64,000 nt of DNA. Origin: Verrucomicrobia subdivision 3 bacterium UBA693 (lineage in GTDB: Bacteria > Verrucomicrobiota > Verrucomicrobiia > Limisphaerales > UBA8199). The notes below the pieces were generated by a model. It was not told the origin of the DNA, searched no databases, and saw only the letters and a list, made by a program, of their open reading frames with translations. Position numbers and translations under genes: made by a program. The stretch lies in contig DBMR01000108.1 in NCBI GenBank assembly GCA_002298785.1, positions 60,329 through 124,328 on the forward strand, written 5' to 3'. Numbering within the stretch: position 1 is the stretch's first letter; every line of letters begins with the position of its first letter. Of the stretch, positions 50,636 to 59,304 are shown piece by piece.

Positions 50636-51250
50636 ATGGAGAACCTGTGGCTCATTGTGGGTCTGGGCAATCCCGGCGCCGAATACTCCCGCACCCGGCA
50701 CAATGCCGGGTTTTTGCTCGTGGAACACTTGGCCGAGCACTGGCGAGCGGGTTGGAAGGTCGAGAAGAAATTTCAGGCCCGGGTCGCCCGAGCCGAGGCG
50801 AATGGGCGCCGGGTGCTGCTCTGCCAGCCGCAGACTTACATGAACTCGAGCGGCGAGGCGGTGGTGGCGGTGAAGTCGTTTTATCGGGTTGAAACGGCAC
50901 GGTTGTTGGTGGTCGTGGATGACGCGGATTTGCCCTTGGGCGAAATTCGCCTGCGGCCGAGTGGCAGCCCGGGAGGGCACCACGGATTGGAATCGATCGA
51001 GCGCTGTTTAGGGACGCGCGAATACGCGCGGTTGCGGATCGGAATTGGACGGCAGCGTGGCGAACGGGAAATAACCGATTACGTGCTGGGCCGATTTAGT
51101 TCGACCGAGACGTTGTTGTTGGATAAAGTTTTAACGGTGGCTTCGCGTCAGGCTGAGACCTGGGTCGAGGCCGGAGTGCAGAAAGCAATGAATCAGTTTA
51201 ATGGGATGCTGGAAACACCGGCGCCCGAGAACGAAAGAAAAGCGCAGTGA
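50636..51250 (+). CDS. pth: Peptidyl-tRNA hydrolase
   Basis: The 204-residue product carries the whole Pth pattern: LIVGLGNPGAEYSRTRHNAGF with the catalytic His, KPQTYMN-like CQPQTYMNSSG, VVDDADLPLGEIRLRPSGSPGGHHGLESI, and YARLRIGIGR. It frees peptidyl-tRNA released by stalled ribosomes. The 3' end overlaps the rpsF start by four bases. Confidence 0.95.
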   Translation: MENLWLIVGLGNPGAEYSRTRHNAGFLLVEHLAEHWRAGWKVEKKFQARVARAEANGRRVLLCQPQTYMNSSGEAVVAVKSFYRVETARLLVVVDDADLPLGEIRLRPSGSPGGHHGLESIERCLGTREYARLRIGIGRQRGEREITDYVLGRFSSTETLLLDKVLTVASRQAETWVEAGVQKAMNQFNGMLETPAPENERKAQ

Positions 51251-51558
51251 AACGATACGAAGGTTTGTTCATACTCGATACCGCCGGCAAAGAAGAAGGT
51301 ATCAAGGACGCGATCGACAAGATCTCCGCGGAGATCACCGCCGCAGGCGGTGTGGTCGAAACCGTGCAAAAGATGGAGAAAAAGCAGTTCACCCGCGTGG
51401 CCGACAAGAAGTACGCCGCCGGTTATTACCTGAACGTGATTTTCGAAATCCAACCTTCGTCCATCGACGCGCTTAAGCACCGCTTCGTGATGAATTCGGA
51501 CGTGTTCCGGACCCTCTTCACGCTGTCGCCCGCACCGAAAACACCCGCCGCAGCCTAA
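51247..51558 (+). CDS. rpsF: 30S ribosomal protein bS6
   Basis: The GTG start at 51247 overlaps the pth stop (GTGA). The 103-residue product begins KRYEGLFILDTAGKEEG and contains KKQFTRVADKKYAAGYYLNVIF, typical bS6. It binds 16S rRNA with bS18 in the 30S platform. It lies 27 bp before ssb. The usual third member of this operon, rpsR, is not here. Confidence 0.92.
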   Translation: MKRYEGLFILDTAGKEEGIKDAIDKISAEITAAGGVVETVQKMEKKQFTRVADKKYAAGYYLNVIFEIQPSSIDALKHRFVMNSDVFRTLFTLSPAPKTPAAA

Positions 51559-51585
51559 TCGTCCGGCGGCCGGACCTCCCCATTT

Positions 51586-52050
51586 ATGGCTAATTTTAAC
51601 CGAGTCATTTTGGCGGGCAACCTGACCCGTGATCCGGAGATGCGCTATACCCCCAAGGGGCAGGCCATCGCCAAGATCACTCTCGCGGTCAACCGTAACT
51701 ACACGACCGAGACCGGTGAAAAGCGGGAAGAGGTGAGTTTCATCGATTGCGATGCGTTCGGCAAACAAGCCGAAACGCTGAGCACTTACATGAAGAAGGG
51801 GCGTCCGCTGCTGATCGAAGGCCGGTTGAAGCAGGACACCTGGGAAGACAAGAATACCCACCAGAAGCAGAGCAAGCTCAAGGTGGTCATCGACAATTTT
51901 CAGTTCCTCGGCTCTCGCGACTCCGGTCAGGGCGGTGGGGCCGCGCCGCCGGATGTTTCCCGGGCGGTCCCCGGTCCGAACGCCGCTCCGGCCGCGGACG
52001 CAACCTCCGGTGCCGACGCTGCCCCGGACGAGGACGACGTGCCTTTCTAA
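51586..52050 (+). CDS. ssb: Single-stranded DNA-binding protein
   Basis: The 154-residue protein has an OB-fold (FNRVILAGNLTRDPEMRYTPKGQAIAKITLAVNR), the EVSFIDCDAFGKQAE strand, a flexible Pro/Ala/Gly-rich linker and the acidic C-terminal tip DEDDVPF that recruits partner proteins, among which RecO is known. Standard bacterial SSB length and layout. Confidence 0.95.
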   Translation: MANFNRVILAGNLTRDPEMRYTPKGQAIAKITLAVNRNYTTETGEKREEVSFIDCDAFGKQAETLSTYMKKGRPLLIEGRLKQDTWEDKNTHQKQSKLKVVIDNFQFLGSRDSGQGGGAAPPDVSRAVPGPNAAPAADATSGADAAPDEDDVPF

Positions 52051-52106
52051 CTAATCGACCGTGCCAGTCTCTGGCCAACAACATCCATCTTTAACATCAA
52101 TTTCCT

Positions 52107-52730
52107 ATGGCAAAAACTGAAGTCATTTTAACGCATAACATCGTTGGCCTTGGCGGCGAATCCGATCAAGTGAAAGTCGCTGCCGGCTATGCCCGTAATT
52201 ATCTAATTCCGCAGGGACTGGCCATTCCGCTGACCGGCGTCAACAAGCGTCGCTTGGAAGTGCTCAAGCAGCGCCGCGCCGAGCGTGAAGCGCACGAGCT
52301 GAATACGATGACCGAACTGGCCAAGAGCATCTCGAAGTTGATCTGCCTGATCGCAGTCAAGACCGGTGAGGACGGTAAGATGTTCGGCACCGTTACCTCG
52401 GGAATGATCGCGGACCAACTCAAGACGCAGTTCGACATCTCCTTGGACAAAAAGAAGATCCACCTCGAGCTGCCGATCCGCACGCTGGGCGACCACGATG
52501 TCGAGCTGCGCCTGCATGCCGATGTGCGCGCCACCCTCAAAGTGCGTGTCGAAAGCACCACCCCGGCGCCGCAACCGGCCGAAATCGCCGCGGCTGAAGC
52601 CGGACGCAAGGAAGAGGTCAAGACCGAGAAGCGTGGCAAACGCTTTGAAGCGGGAGCGGAAAAAGAAGCCACTGAAAAGAAACCCCGCGCGGCCAAAGGC
52701 GAAAAGCCCGCCAAAGGCAAAGGCGAATAA
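52107..52730 (+). CDS. rplI: 50S ribosomal protein bL9 with basic C-terminal extension
   Basis: The first 150 residues are a normal bL9: AKTEVILTHNIVGLGGESDQVKVAAGYARNYLIP at the front, a long helix in the middle, and KMFGTVTSGMIADQL in the C-domain. About 57 extra residues follow, made of Lys/Glu/Ala-rich repeats (EKKPRAAKGEKPAKGKGE at the end). Such a tail is not part of the usual 150-residue protein. It follows ssb by 56 bp, with no rpsR between, and is closed by a strong terminator. Confidence 0.93.
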   Translation: MAKTEVILTHNIVGLGGESDQVKVAAGYARNYLIPQGLAIPLTGVNKRRLEVLKQRRAEREAHELNTMTELAKSISKLICLIAVKTGEDGKMFGTVTSGMIADQLKTQFDISLDKKKIHLELPIRTLGDHDVELRLHADVRATLKVRVESTTPAPQPAEIAAAEAGRKEEVKTEKRGKRFEAGAEKEATEKKPRAAKGEKPAKGKGE

Positions 52731-52756
52731 TCTCGCCAGACAGTTTTTTTCGAGCG

Positions 52757-52788
52757 ACGAGCAGGCCTTCTGGCCTGCTCGTTTTTTT
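52757..52788 (+). terminator. Rho-independent terminator after rplI
   Basis: A perfect 11-bp stem, ACGAGCAGGCC (52757-52767) and GGCCTGCTCGT (52772-52782), with a TTCT loop, followed by seven T. It ends the prs-rplI block and reaches into the stop codon of the convergent batBC gene. Confidence 0.93.
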
Positions 52789-54715
52789 ACCAGTCCTTGC
52801 GCGGCTTGCGGGAGTCGCGTGGGTTGTTCTCCGGCTTCATTGGGATCACCTTCTCGTCCTCCTTCTGAGAATCGAGCAGACGCTGGGCTTGCTCCCGAGT
52901 CATCTGGCCCGCTGCGGTCGGTTCGGTCCCATCGTCTTTCTTTTCATCACCCGACTGCTCGCCGCCGGCGGCTGATTTGGCCTGCTGCTGCGATTGCTGC
53001 TTTTCAGCACCGCCCTTCTGTTCTTCAGGTTTGGATCCCTGTGAGGAATCTTTTTGTTGCTCGTCTTTCTGCGACGCTGATTGCTGATCCTGTTGCTGTT
53101 GGTTCTGCGCCTGCTGTTGCTGCTGGTTTTGTTGCTGTTGATCCTTCTGATCCTGCTGCTGCTGCTGTTGCTGTTGCTGATCCTTCTGGTCCTGGTTTTG
53201 TTGTTGCTGGTTGTCTTGCTGCTGCTGCTGTTGTTGCTGCTGTTTTAGTTCTTCGATCTTCTGCTTTACCAGTTCGCGGTTGAACTGGGCATCCGAATCT
53301 TTGGGGTTAAGCTTCAAGGCGCTTTCAAAGTCCTGCAATGATTGTTGCCACTGGGTGCCGCGGGCCTTCGGATCCTGAGTTTGGGCGCCCTGGTAAAAGC
53401 GGGAGTTACCACGGTTGTAATAGGCCATTTGCTGAAGGTCGAGCTCTTTGGCATTGGCCGCCTTGCCGAACTCCTCGATGGCCTGGTCGAGTTTTCCCTC
53501 GCGGTAGGCGGCTGCACCGGCGTTGAAATGCAGGCGCGGATCCTGGTTCTTGTTTTGCAGCTCCTGAAATTGTTTTAGGGCGGAATCGTAGTTGCCAGCT
53601 TTGTATTCGCGCAAAGCGCTGGAGGGGGACGCCGATGCCGGCAGGGAGACGGCCAAAAGCAGCACCACCACCGCACTAGCCAGTGATCGGGCACCGGTGG
53701 AGGCCTGGGTCGAGCGCGGTTTGCGGGAGCTTTCCGGGATGAGAATTTCGATAAGGAGCAGCAAGATGGCCATGGCGAGCGGCCAATGAAAACGCTCATG
53801 ATAGCGCTTCACCAACTTCTCCTGGCCATCGTTGCGGGGCAGGGGGGCCAGACCGTTTTGATAAAGCAACTCCATCGTCTTTGAGCCTTGCAGGCGGAGA
53901 TAGGCGCCATTGCCGGCGGCAGCGATCTTTTCAAGCAAATCCTCGTTTAGCCTGGATTTGACGACGTTTCCCTGCTCGTCGCGAACATAATCAACTCGGC
54001 CGGAGGCATCGCGGGCGCGCAGAACCTCACCCTCGGTCGAACCGATGCCGATCGTGAAAATACGCACGTCCGCTTTTGCGGCCGCGGCGGCCGCTTCGAC
54101 GGCCCCCTCTTCGTGATCTTCTCCGTCCGTCAGGAGGATGAGCACCTTGTGGTTATCGCCTTCACGATAGGCCGGCAATGCCGTCTGGATCGCCTCAGCG
54201 AGGGCGGTGCCGCCCTGAGGCAGGATATTGACATCGAGAGCATCCAGGCTCTGGCGGAAAGCACCGTCATCGAAGGTCAGCGGGCATTGCAAAAAGGCAA
54301 CACCGGCAAACGCCACCAAGCCTAGCCGATCCGATTTTGCCTGCTGCATTAAATCCATGGCGGCGAGTTTGGCGCGGGCCAGGCGGTTGGGAGCGATGTC
54401 TTCAGCCAGCATGCTGCGCGAGGTGTCCACAGCCAGGACGATATCCAACCCGCGCTGCTTCACGTCTTCCCACGCAAAGCCCCATTGGGGGCGGGCCAGG
54501 GCCACAATCAGGAGGCTGACCGCCAGAGTCAGGCAGGCAAACCGGGTATATTGTCGCGCGGGCGACAGGCCGGATAAGAGGCCTGGCAGCAGTCGGGCCT
54601 GCACGAACTGGGTGAGCAGCGATAGGCGCTTGCGGGTGGCCCACCAGAAAAAAACCACCATCGCCGGTGGCAGAACCAGCAGCAGCCAGAGCAAAGCGGG
54701 GTGTTCAAACCTCAT
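52787..54715 (-). CDS. BatB/BatC fusion: VWA domain, TPR domain and polyglutamine tail
   Basis: The ATG at 54715 overlaps the batA stop by four bases and gives 642 residues. A longer start at 54790 lies inside batA. Residues about 1-310 are a BatB-like unit with two N-terminal membrane helices, a von Willebrand A domain whose MIDAS motif is DTSRS (DIVLAVDTSRSMLAED), and a helix at WPLAMAILLLLIEILI. A second hydrophobic segment and a TPR domain (YKAGNYDSALKQFQELQ, YREGKLDQAIEEFGKAA) correspond to BatC. From about residue 475 a stretch of roughly 90 residues is mostly glutamine with some Asp, Asn, Lys and Ser. The Bat system is linked to oxygen tolerance and envelope stress in several phyla. 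Confidence 0.88.
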   Translation of the reverse strand: MRFEHPALLWLLLVLPPAMVVFFWWATRKRLSLLTQFVQARLLPGLLSGLSPARQYTRFACLTLAVSLLIVALARPQWGFAWEDVKQRGLDIVLAVDTSRSMLAEDIAPNRLARAKLAAMDLMQQAKSDRLGLVAFAGVAFLQCPLTFDDGAFRQSLDALDVNILPQGGTALAEAIQTALPAYREGDNHKVLILLTDGEDHEEGAVEAAAAAAKADVRIFTIGIGSTEGEVLRARDASGRVDYVRDEQGNVVKSRLNEDLLEKIAAAGNGAYLRLQGSKTMELLYQNGLAPLPRNDGQEKLVKRYHERFHWPLAMAILLLLIEILIPESSRKPRSTQASTGARSLASAVVVLLLAVSLPASASPSSALREYKAGNYDSALKQFQELQNKNQDPRLHFNAGAAAYREGKLDQAIEEFGKAANAKELDLQQMAYYNRGNSRFYQGAQTQDPKARGTQWQQSLQDFESALKLNPKDSDAQFNRELVKQKIEELKQQQQQQQQQDNQQQQNQDQKDQQQQQQQQQDQKDQQQQNQQQQQAQNQQQQDQQSASQKDEQQKDSSQGSKPEEQKGGAEKQQSQQQAKSAAGGEQSGDEKKDDGTEPTAAGQMTREQAQRLLDSQKEDEKVIPMKPENNPRDSRKPRKDW

Positions 54716-55716
54716 GGCAGCCTCCTGAATATCGTCTGTCGCAGCAGCAACTCCAGGAGCAGCAAACCCAGCCCCGGAGAGATGAGCCAAGGGAATAACT
54801 CCCGGTGTTGAACAAACTTTTTCACCTCTTGCTCGGTCTTTTCTAGCTTGTCGATTTCCGCATAAATCTCCTGGAAACGGTCCGCACGATCGGCGCGGTA
54901 ATATTTCCCGCCGGTGCGGTCAGCGATCTTCTGCAGCGTGTCCTCGTCAATATCGACGGGCACCATGCGATAGACGGTTTGGCCGGTGAACGGATTGCGG
55001 CCGGTGGGCATGGGGGCCTCGCCACGCATCCCGACGCCGATGGTATAGACTTTGATCTTCAGGGCTTGCGCCGCTTCGGCGGCGGTGAGCGGAGCGACTT
55101 TACCCGAGTTGTTCTGTCCGTCGGTCATCAAAATCACAATCCGGCTCTTGGATTGAACCTCGCGCAGGCGATTGATGGCGGTGGTCAATCCGGAGCCGAT
55201 GGCGGTGCGGTTCTCGTCGATGGTGCCAATTTTTAGGCGGTCCAGGTGTTGGAGCAGGAAGTCATGATCGAGGGTGAGCGGCGCGGCGATGAACGCCTGG
55301 GTGGCGAAGGCGACCAGGCCCACGCGATCATTGGAGCGCTTCTCGATAAACTTCCGCAAGACTTGCCTCGCCATTTCCAGACGGTTCACCCGCTTCCCTC
55401 CCACTTCGAAATCCTCCGAGATCATGCTGCCGGAGAGGTCGATGGCGACCACGATATCCACGCCGCTGGCATTGATGCGAGTCTGGCTGCGAGTCAGGCG
55501 CGGTTGGGAGAGGGCGACAATCAGCAGGCCCAGGGCCAGCCAGCGCAAGGACCAGAGGAAACCGCCGGAACTGGCCCGGGAAACATTGAGGATGTTGCGG
55601 ACCAATTGCGTGGAGGAATAGACAAAGGCCGGCGGTTCGCCCTTTTTGCCTTTCAGCCAGGCAACGAGCGGCAGCACAAGCAGCAGCAGCAGGAGATAGG
55701 GATGGCCGAAAGTCAT
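54712..55716 (-). CDS. BatA-like VWA domain membrane protein
   Basis: The ATG at 55716, one base after the upstream stop, gives 334 residues. The longer frame to 55860 would overlap the DUF4381 gene. It has N-terminal membrane helices (MTFGHPYLLLLLLVLPLVAW), a VWA domain with MIDAS DLSGS (DIVVAIDLSGSMISED) and TDGQNNSGK, and a C-terminal helix (LFPWLISPGLGLLLLELLL). It is the BatA subunit of the aerotolerance-type cluster and overlaps the batBC start by four bases. Confidence 0.9.
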   Translation of the reverse strand: MTFGHPYLLLLLLVLPLVAWLKGKKGEPPAFVYSSTQLVRNILNVSRASSGGFLWSLRWLALGLLIVALSQPRLTRSQTRINASGVDIVVAIDLSGSMISEDFEVGGKRVNRLEMARQVLRKFIEKRSNDRVGLVAFATQAFIAAPLTLDHDFLLQHLDRLKIGTIDENRTAIGSGLTTAINRLREVQSKSRIVILMTDGQNNSGKVAPLTAAEAAQALKIKVYTIGVGMRGEAPMPTGRNPFTGQTVYRMVPVDIDEDTLQKIADRTGGKYYRADRADRFQEIYAEIDKLEKTEQEVKKFVQHRELFPWLISPGLGLLLLELLLRQTIFRRLP

Positions 55717-55717
55717 G

Positions 55718-56320
55718 TCAGTTTGCCGCGGGAGTGGCAGCCGGTTCCGCCTGGTGTGCTCCGGGCGCGGCGGGCGGCGGCGGTTGGGTTTCCTCCACCA
55801 GGCGCACGGCGGCGGCGTGGAGATCGCGCAGTTCCGGTTCTCGCGGTTCGTAGCGCGCAAATTTCACCAGGTCACAACGTTCCAGAAAGACACCCAGGCT
55901 CTGCTTCTGGTCCGGGGTGAGCATGGAGGTAGACTGCAATTCGTAGAGAAACTCCTCGGTAGTCCGTTCCGGTGCGTGGAAATCGAAGCGTTCCTCCAAG
56001 TACCAGCGCACAGTATCGGAAACCAGGATGCAAAACTCGCGGGGGTTGTGCAACAGGTCGAGGGCCTGTTCAAGCTTTCGCAGCGCGCGCAGGTGGGCCG
56101 GGATTTTGACCGTTAGCTCGGGCCGATTGCGGCGCTTTTGCCAGTATCGCCAAAGCCAGTAGCCCAGTGCTGCTACTGCCAATGCCGCCGCCAGCCACAG
56201 AAGCCAGGCCCAGCCATTCGGGATCTCCACCGGTGGGCGAATGTCGCGCAGCACGTTGTTGGAACCCGCACTGGCGGCTGGCGGGGTGGCGAGAGATTTT
56301 ATGGCACTGACGTTGGTCAT
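55718..56320 (-). CDS. DUF4381 family membrane protein of the Bat cluster
   Basis: The ATG at 56320 gives 200 residues; a TTG at 56329 is also possible. One transmembrane helix (WAWLLWLAAALAVAALGYWLW) is followed by a basic stretch and a helical domain with the conserved DTVRWYLEERFDFHAPERTTEEFL. DUF4381 proteins are standard partners of MoxR/DUF58/VWA clusters, but their biochemical role is unknown. The C-terminus is Pro/Ala-rich. It lies between the DUF58 and batA genes. Confidence 0.85.
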   Translation of the reverse strand: MTNVSAIKSLATPPAASAGSNNVLRDIRPPVEIPNGWAWLLWLAAALAVAALGYWLWRYWQKRRNRPELTVKIPAHLRALRKLEQALDLLHNPREFCILVSDTVRWYLEERFDFHAPERTTEEFLYELQSTSMLTPDQKQSLGVFLERCDLVKFARYEPREPELRDLHAAAVRLVEETQPPPPAAPGAHQAEPAATPAAN

Positions 56321-56325
56321 CGGGT

Positions 56326-57279
56326 TCAACTGCGGCCTCGCCGCTTCTCGCGCATTTCAAAAAAACGACCCAACGCAGCGGCGTAAGGCTGATCGGTGCG
56401 TAATTGGATGCTGTCGATGCCTGCCGAGCGAAAGAGTCGGGCGGTGTCGGCCAGGGCGCGGGTCTGTCGCTCCGCAAACGCCGCGCGGCGACGTGGATCG
56501 CCGGTATCCACCTCCACCACCTCGCCCGTCTCGGCGTCCTTAAGCACCAACCGGCCCAGGGCCGGCAGTTCCAGTTCCCGCGGGTCGGAGATTTGCACGG
56601 CTACCACGTCGTGCTTGCGGTTGGCATGCCGCAACATTTTCTGGGAAGATTGCGCTAGAGATTCGAGTAGCAAAGTTCGCGACTTCAGTTTTCCGGAGGT
56701 CGTGTCCTGGTCCCCGGCTGATCCGATAAAGTCCGAGATCACCACGGTGATAGCCCGATGCGCCGTGACACGCAGCAGGAATTCGAGGGCGTGATTCAAA
56801 TCGGTCCCCGGGCGTGCCGGATCGTGGAACAACACCTCGCGAATGACACGGAGCACATGCCGCCGGCCTTTGCGCGGTGGGATGAACTTTTCGACCTGGT
56901 CCGTAAACAGGATTAGCCCCACTTTATCGTTGTTTCGAATCGCGGAGAACGCGAGCACGGAGGCGATCTCCGCCGCCAATTCGCGCTTGGACTGCGCCAC
57001 AGAACCGAAGCGGCCGGAGCCGCTGGCATCGACCACCAGCAGCAGCGTCAGTTCCCGTTCCTCGACGAATTTTTTGACAAACGGGTGATTCATCCGCGCC
57101 GTGACATTCCAATCAATGGAGCGCACTTCGTCGCCGGGTTGATATTCCCGAACCTCATCGAAGTTCATCCCCTGGCCTTTGAACACGCTGTGGTATTGGC
57201 CGGCGAGCGTCTCGCTCACGAGCCGGTTCGTGCGCAGTTCAACCTGCCGAATCTTTTTGAGGATTTCACGGGGAATCAT
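56326..57279 (-). CDS. DUF58 domain protein of the MoxR cluster
   Basis: The 317-residue product has the DUF58 signature FKGQGMNFDEVREYQPGDEVRSIDWNVTARM near the N-terminus, and a VWA-like core whose metal motif is DASGSG (LLLVVDASGSGRFGS), close to the canonical DxSxS. It has no membrane helix. DUF58 proteins link the MoxR ATPase to the membrane VWA proteins. It is 50 bp downstream of moxR in the same operon. Confidence 0.92.
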   Translation of the reverse strand: MIPREILKKIRQVELRTNRLVSETLAGQYHSVFKGQGMNFDEVREYQPGDEVRSIDWNVTARMNHPFVKKFVEERELTLLLVVDASGSGRFGSVAQSKRELAAEIASVLAFSAIRNNDKVGLILFTDQVEKFIPPRKGRRHVLRVIREVLFHDPARPGTDLNHALEFLLRVTAHRAITVVISDFIGSAGDQDTTSGKLKSRTLLLESLAQSSQKMLRHANRKHDVVAVQISDPRELELPALGRLVLKDAETGEVVEVDTGDPRRRAAFAERQTRALADTARLFRSAGIDSIQLRTDQPYAAALGRFFEMREKRRGRS

Positions 57280-57329
57280 GGCGGTGGGAGAGCCATTCCT
57301 TTGTGCGGCGCGGCGGCGTGGTGCGGACT

Positions 57330-58319
57330 TCAGGGCACCGGCAATTCGTCAAAAATCTTCTGCACCACGGTTTCGCTCGTCATTTCTTCGGCTTCGGCCT
57401 CGTAAGTGATGGCTACGCGATGTCGCAACACGTCCATCCCGATGCTTTTGACGTCCTGAGGGGTGACATAACCACGGCCACGAATGAACGCGTACGCTTT
57501 TGCGGCCAAGGTCAGAGAGATCGTCGCGCGGGGTGAAGCACCAAGTTGGATGTAATCCTTTACCTGGATCTTGAATGACTCCGGATCACGCGTGGCGCAG
57601 ACCAGGTCCACGATGTAGTCCTTCACTTTGTCATCGATGTAAATGTCGTTCACCACCTGGCGGGCATTGAGAATCTGACCGGGTTCCACGACCGCCGAGG
57701 CGGCGGGCGTGCCGGAAGTCCGGGCCATCAGGTCCAGGATTTGCCGCTCCTCGGCGCGCGAAGGGTAACCGATTTTGAGCTTCAGCATGAAACGATCCAC
57801 CTGGGCTTCCGGCAACGGATAAGTGCCTTCCTGCTCGATCGGGTTTTGGGTCGCCAGGACCAGGAACGGTTCTTCGAGCCGGTAGGTTTGCTCGCCGATA
57901 GTGACTTGGCGTTCCTGCATGGCTTCCAACAGCGCGCTCTGCACCTTGGCTGGGGCGCGGTTGATTTCATCGGCCAAAACCAGGTTGGCAAAGATCGGTC
58001 CGCGCCGGGTCGTGAAAGCGCCGGATTGCGGATTGTAGATCTGCGTGCCGATCACGTCGGCGGGCAGCATGTCCGGGGTGAACTGCAATCGGGAAAACTT
58101 GACGCTCAGGCATTGGGCGAGGGATTTGACCGACAAGGTCTTGGCGAGGCCAGGCACGCCTTCCAGGAGGACGTGGCCGTTGGCAAGCAGCCCGATGACA
58201 AGACGCTCGACGAGGTAAGTTTGCCCCACGATGACTTTGCCTAACTCGCTTAACAAGGGGCGCACGAAGGCCCCTGACTCCTGCACCGCCTGGTTGATGG
58301 CGCTAATTCCGTTGCTCAT
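57330..58319 (-). CDS. MoxR-type AAA+ ATPase
   Basis: The 329-residue protein is a MoxR/RavA-family ATPase. It has Walker A EGVPGLAKT, Walker B LVLADEINRAPAKVQSALLEAMQE, sensor LATQNPIEQEGTYPLPEAQVDRF and the C-terminal lid with GASPRATISLTLAAKA. It probably acts as a chaperone that inserts metal or remodels the VWA proteins BatA and BatB. It is the first gene of the moxR-DUF58-DUF4381-batA-batBC cluster and starts 50 bp after the ribF stop. Confidence 0.94.
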   Translation of the reverse strand: MSNGISAINQAVQESGAFVRPLLSELGKVIVGQTYLVERLVIGLLANGHVLLEGVPGLAKTLSVKSLAQCLSVKFSRLQFTPDMLPADVIGTQIYNPQSGAFTTRRGPIFANLVLADEINRAPAKVQSALLEAMQERQVTIGEQTYRLEEPFLVLATQNPIEQEGTYPLPEAQVDRFMLKLKIGYPSRAEERQILDLMARTSGTPAASAVVEPGQILNARQVVNDIYIDDKVKDYIVDLVCATRDPESFKIQVKDYIQLGASPRATISLTLAAKAYAFIRGRGYVTPQDVKSIGMDVLRHRVAITYEAEAEEMTSETVVQKIFDELPVP

Positions 58320-58369
58320 GAATGTTTTTTAAATTTCTTTCCGATGGACACTTGGGAGGGGATTTGTGT

Positions 58370-59302
58370 TCAAAACCGCATCTGGGCGTCCAGAATATCG
58401 CGGGCGATCTGGTCGCGTAGTTCCCGGGTGGAAGGGAAGCGGCGTTCGTCCCGCAGCCGGTCAGCTACGATCACTTCCAGTTCGCGCCCGTAGAGATCGC
58501 CTTCGTAATCCAGCAGATGCGCTTCCACGCGTAATTCCGGCACGGGATTGCGCAGCGTGGGACGGACCCCGATATTCAATACGGCGCGGTAATTGCCGCC
58601 TTCGAACCGCACGTGGGCGGCGTATACACCGTGCGGCGGCAATACCAGTCCGGCAACACCGACGTTGGCGGTCGGGAAGCCCAGTTGTCGTCCCAGCCCG
58701 TCGCCGCGCAGCACTGGGCCGCAGATGGAATAGGCGCGGCCGAGCATCTGGCTGGCGGCATCCAGGTCTCCCCGGGCCACCGCTTCGCGGATGCGGGTGC
58801 TGCTGACCGGCTTGGAGTCCAGAGAGACGGCGGCCAGCCCGTGGACGGAGAAATTCAGGGCGGCGCCCAGTTCTTTCAGGGTGTGAACATTGCCGGTGCG
58901 CCGATGACCAAAGAGAAAATTAGCCCCCACACACACGCTCTGGATTTGAGGCAGTTGCCGGCTTAGGTCGCGGACAAAAGCTTCGCCGGATTGCCGGCTG
59001 AACGCTTCGTCAAAACGAATGAGCAGGAGGGCATCCGCCCCAACTTCCTCGATTGCCTGGATCTTGCGCCAGAGCGGATAAATCAACGCCGGCACCCGGG
59101 TGGGCGCCACTACGGTATTGGGATGTTGATCAAAAGTAACGACCAGCGCGAGGCCTTCCCGCCGCCGGGCATCGGCCAGTGTTTGCCGCAGGAGCTGTTG
59201 ATGTCCCAGGTGAACGCCGTCGAAAAACCCGATGCCGAGGCAAATCTTCCGGTCGGCGGGGACCAGCTCCGCGGCCGTGCGGATGACTTGCAGTCGGCCC
59301 AT
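58370..59302 (-). CDS. ribF: Bifunctional riboflavin kinase/FAD synthetase
   Basis: The 310-residue protein has the adenylyltransferase domain first (GIGFFDGVHLGHQQLL with an HxGH-type motif, then VTFDQHPNTVV and SSTRIREAVARGD) and the riboflavin kinase domain last (RGDGLGRQLGFPTANV, GVYAAHVRF, IGVRPT). It converts riboflavin to FMN and then FAD. It ends the translation-factor operon, starting 2 bp after the truB stop. Confidence 0.95.
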   Translation of the reverse strand: MGRLQVIRTAAELVPADRKICLGIGFFDGVHLGHQQLLRQTLADARRREGLALVVTFDQHPNTVVAPTRVPALIYPLWRKIQAIEEVGADALLLIRFDEAFSRQSGEAFVRDLSRQLPQIQSVCVGANFLFGHRRTGNVHTLKELGAALNFSVHGLAAVSLDSKPVSSTRIREAVARGDLDAASQMLGRAYSICGPVLRGDGLGRQLGFPTANVGVAGLVLPPHGVYAAHVRFEGGNYRAVLNIGVRPTLRNPVPELRVEAHLLDYEGDLYGRELEVIVADRLRDERRFPSTRELRDQIARDILDAQMRF

Positions 59303-59304
59303 GG

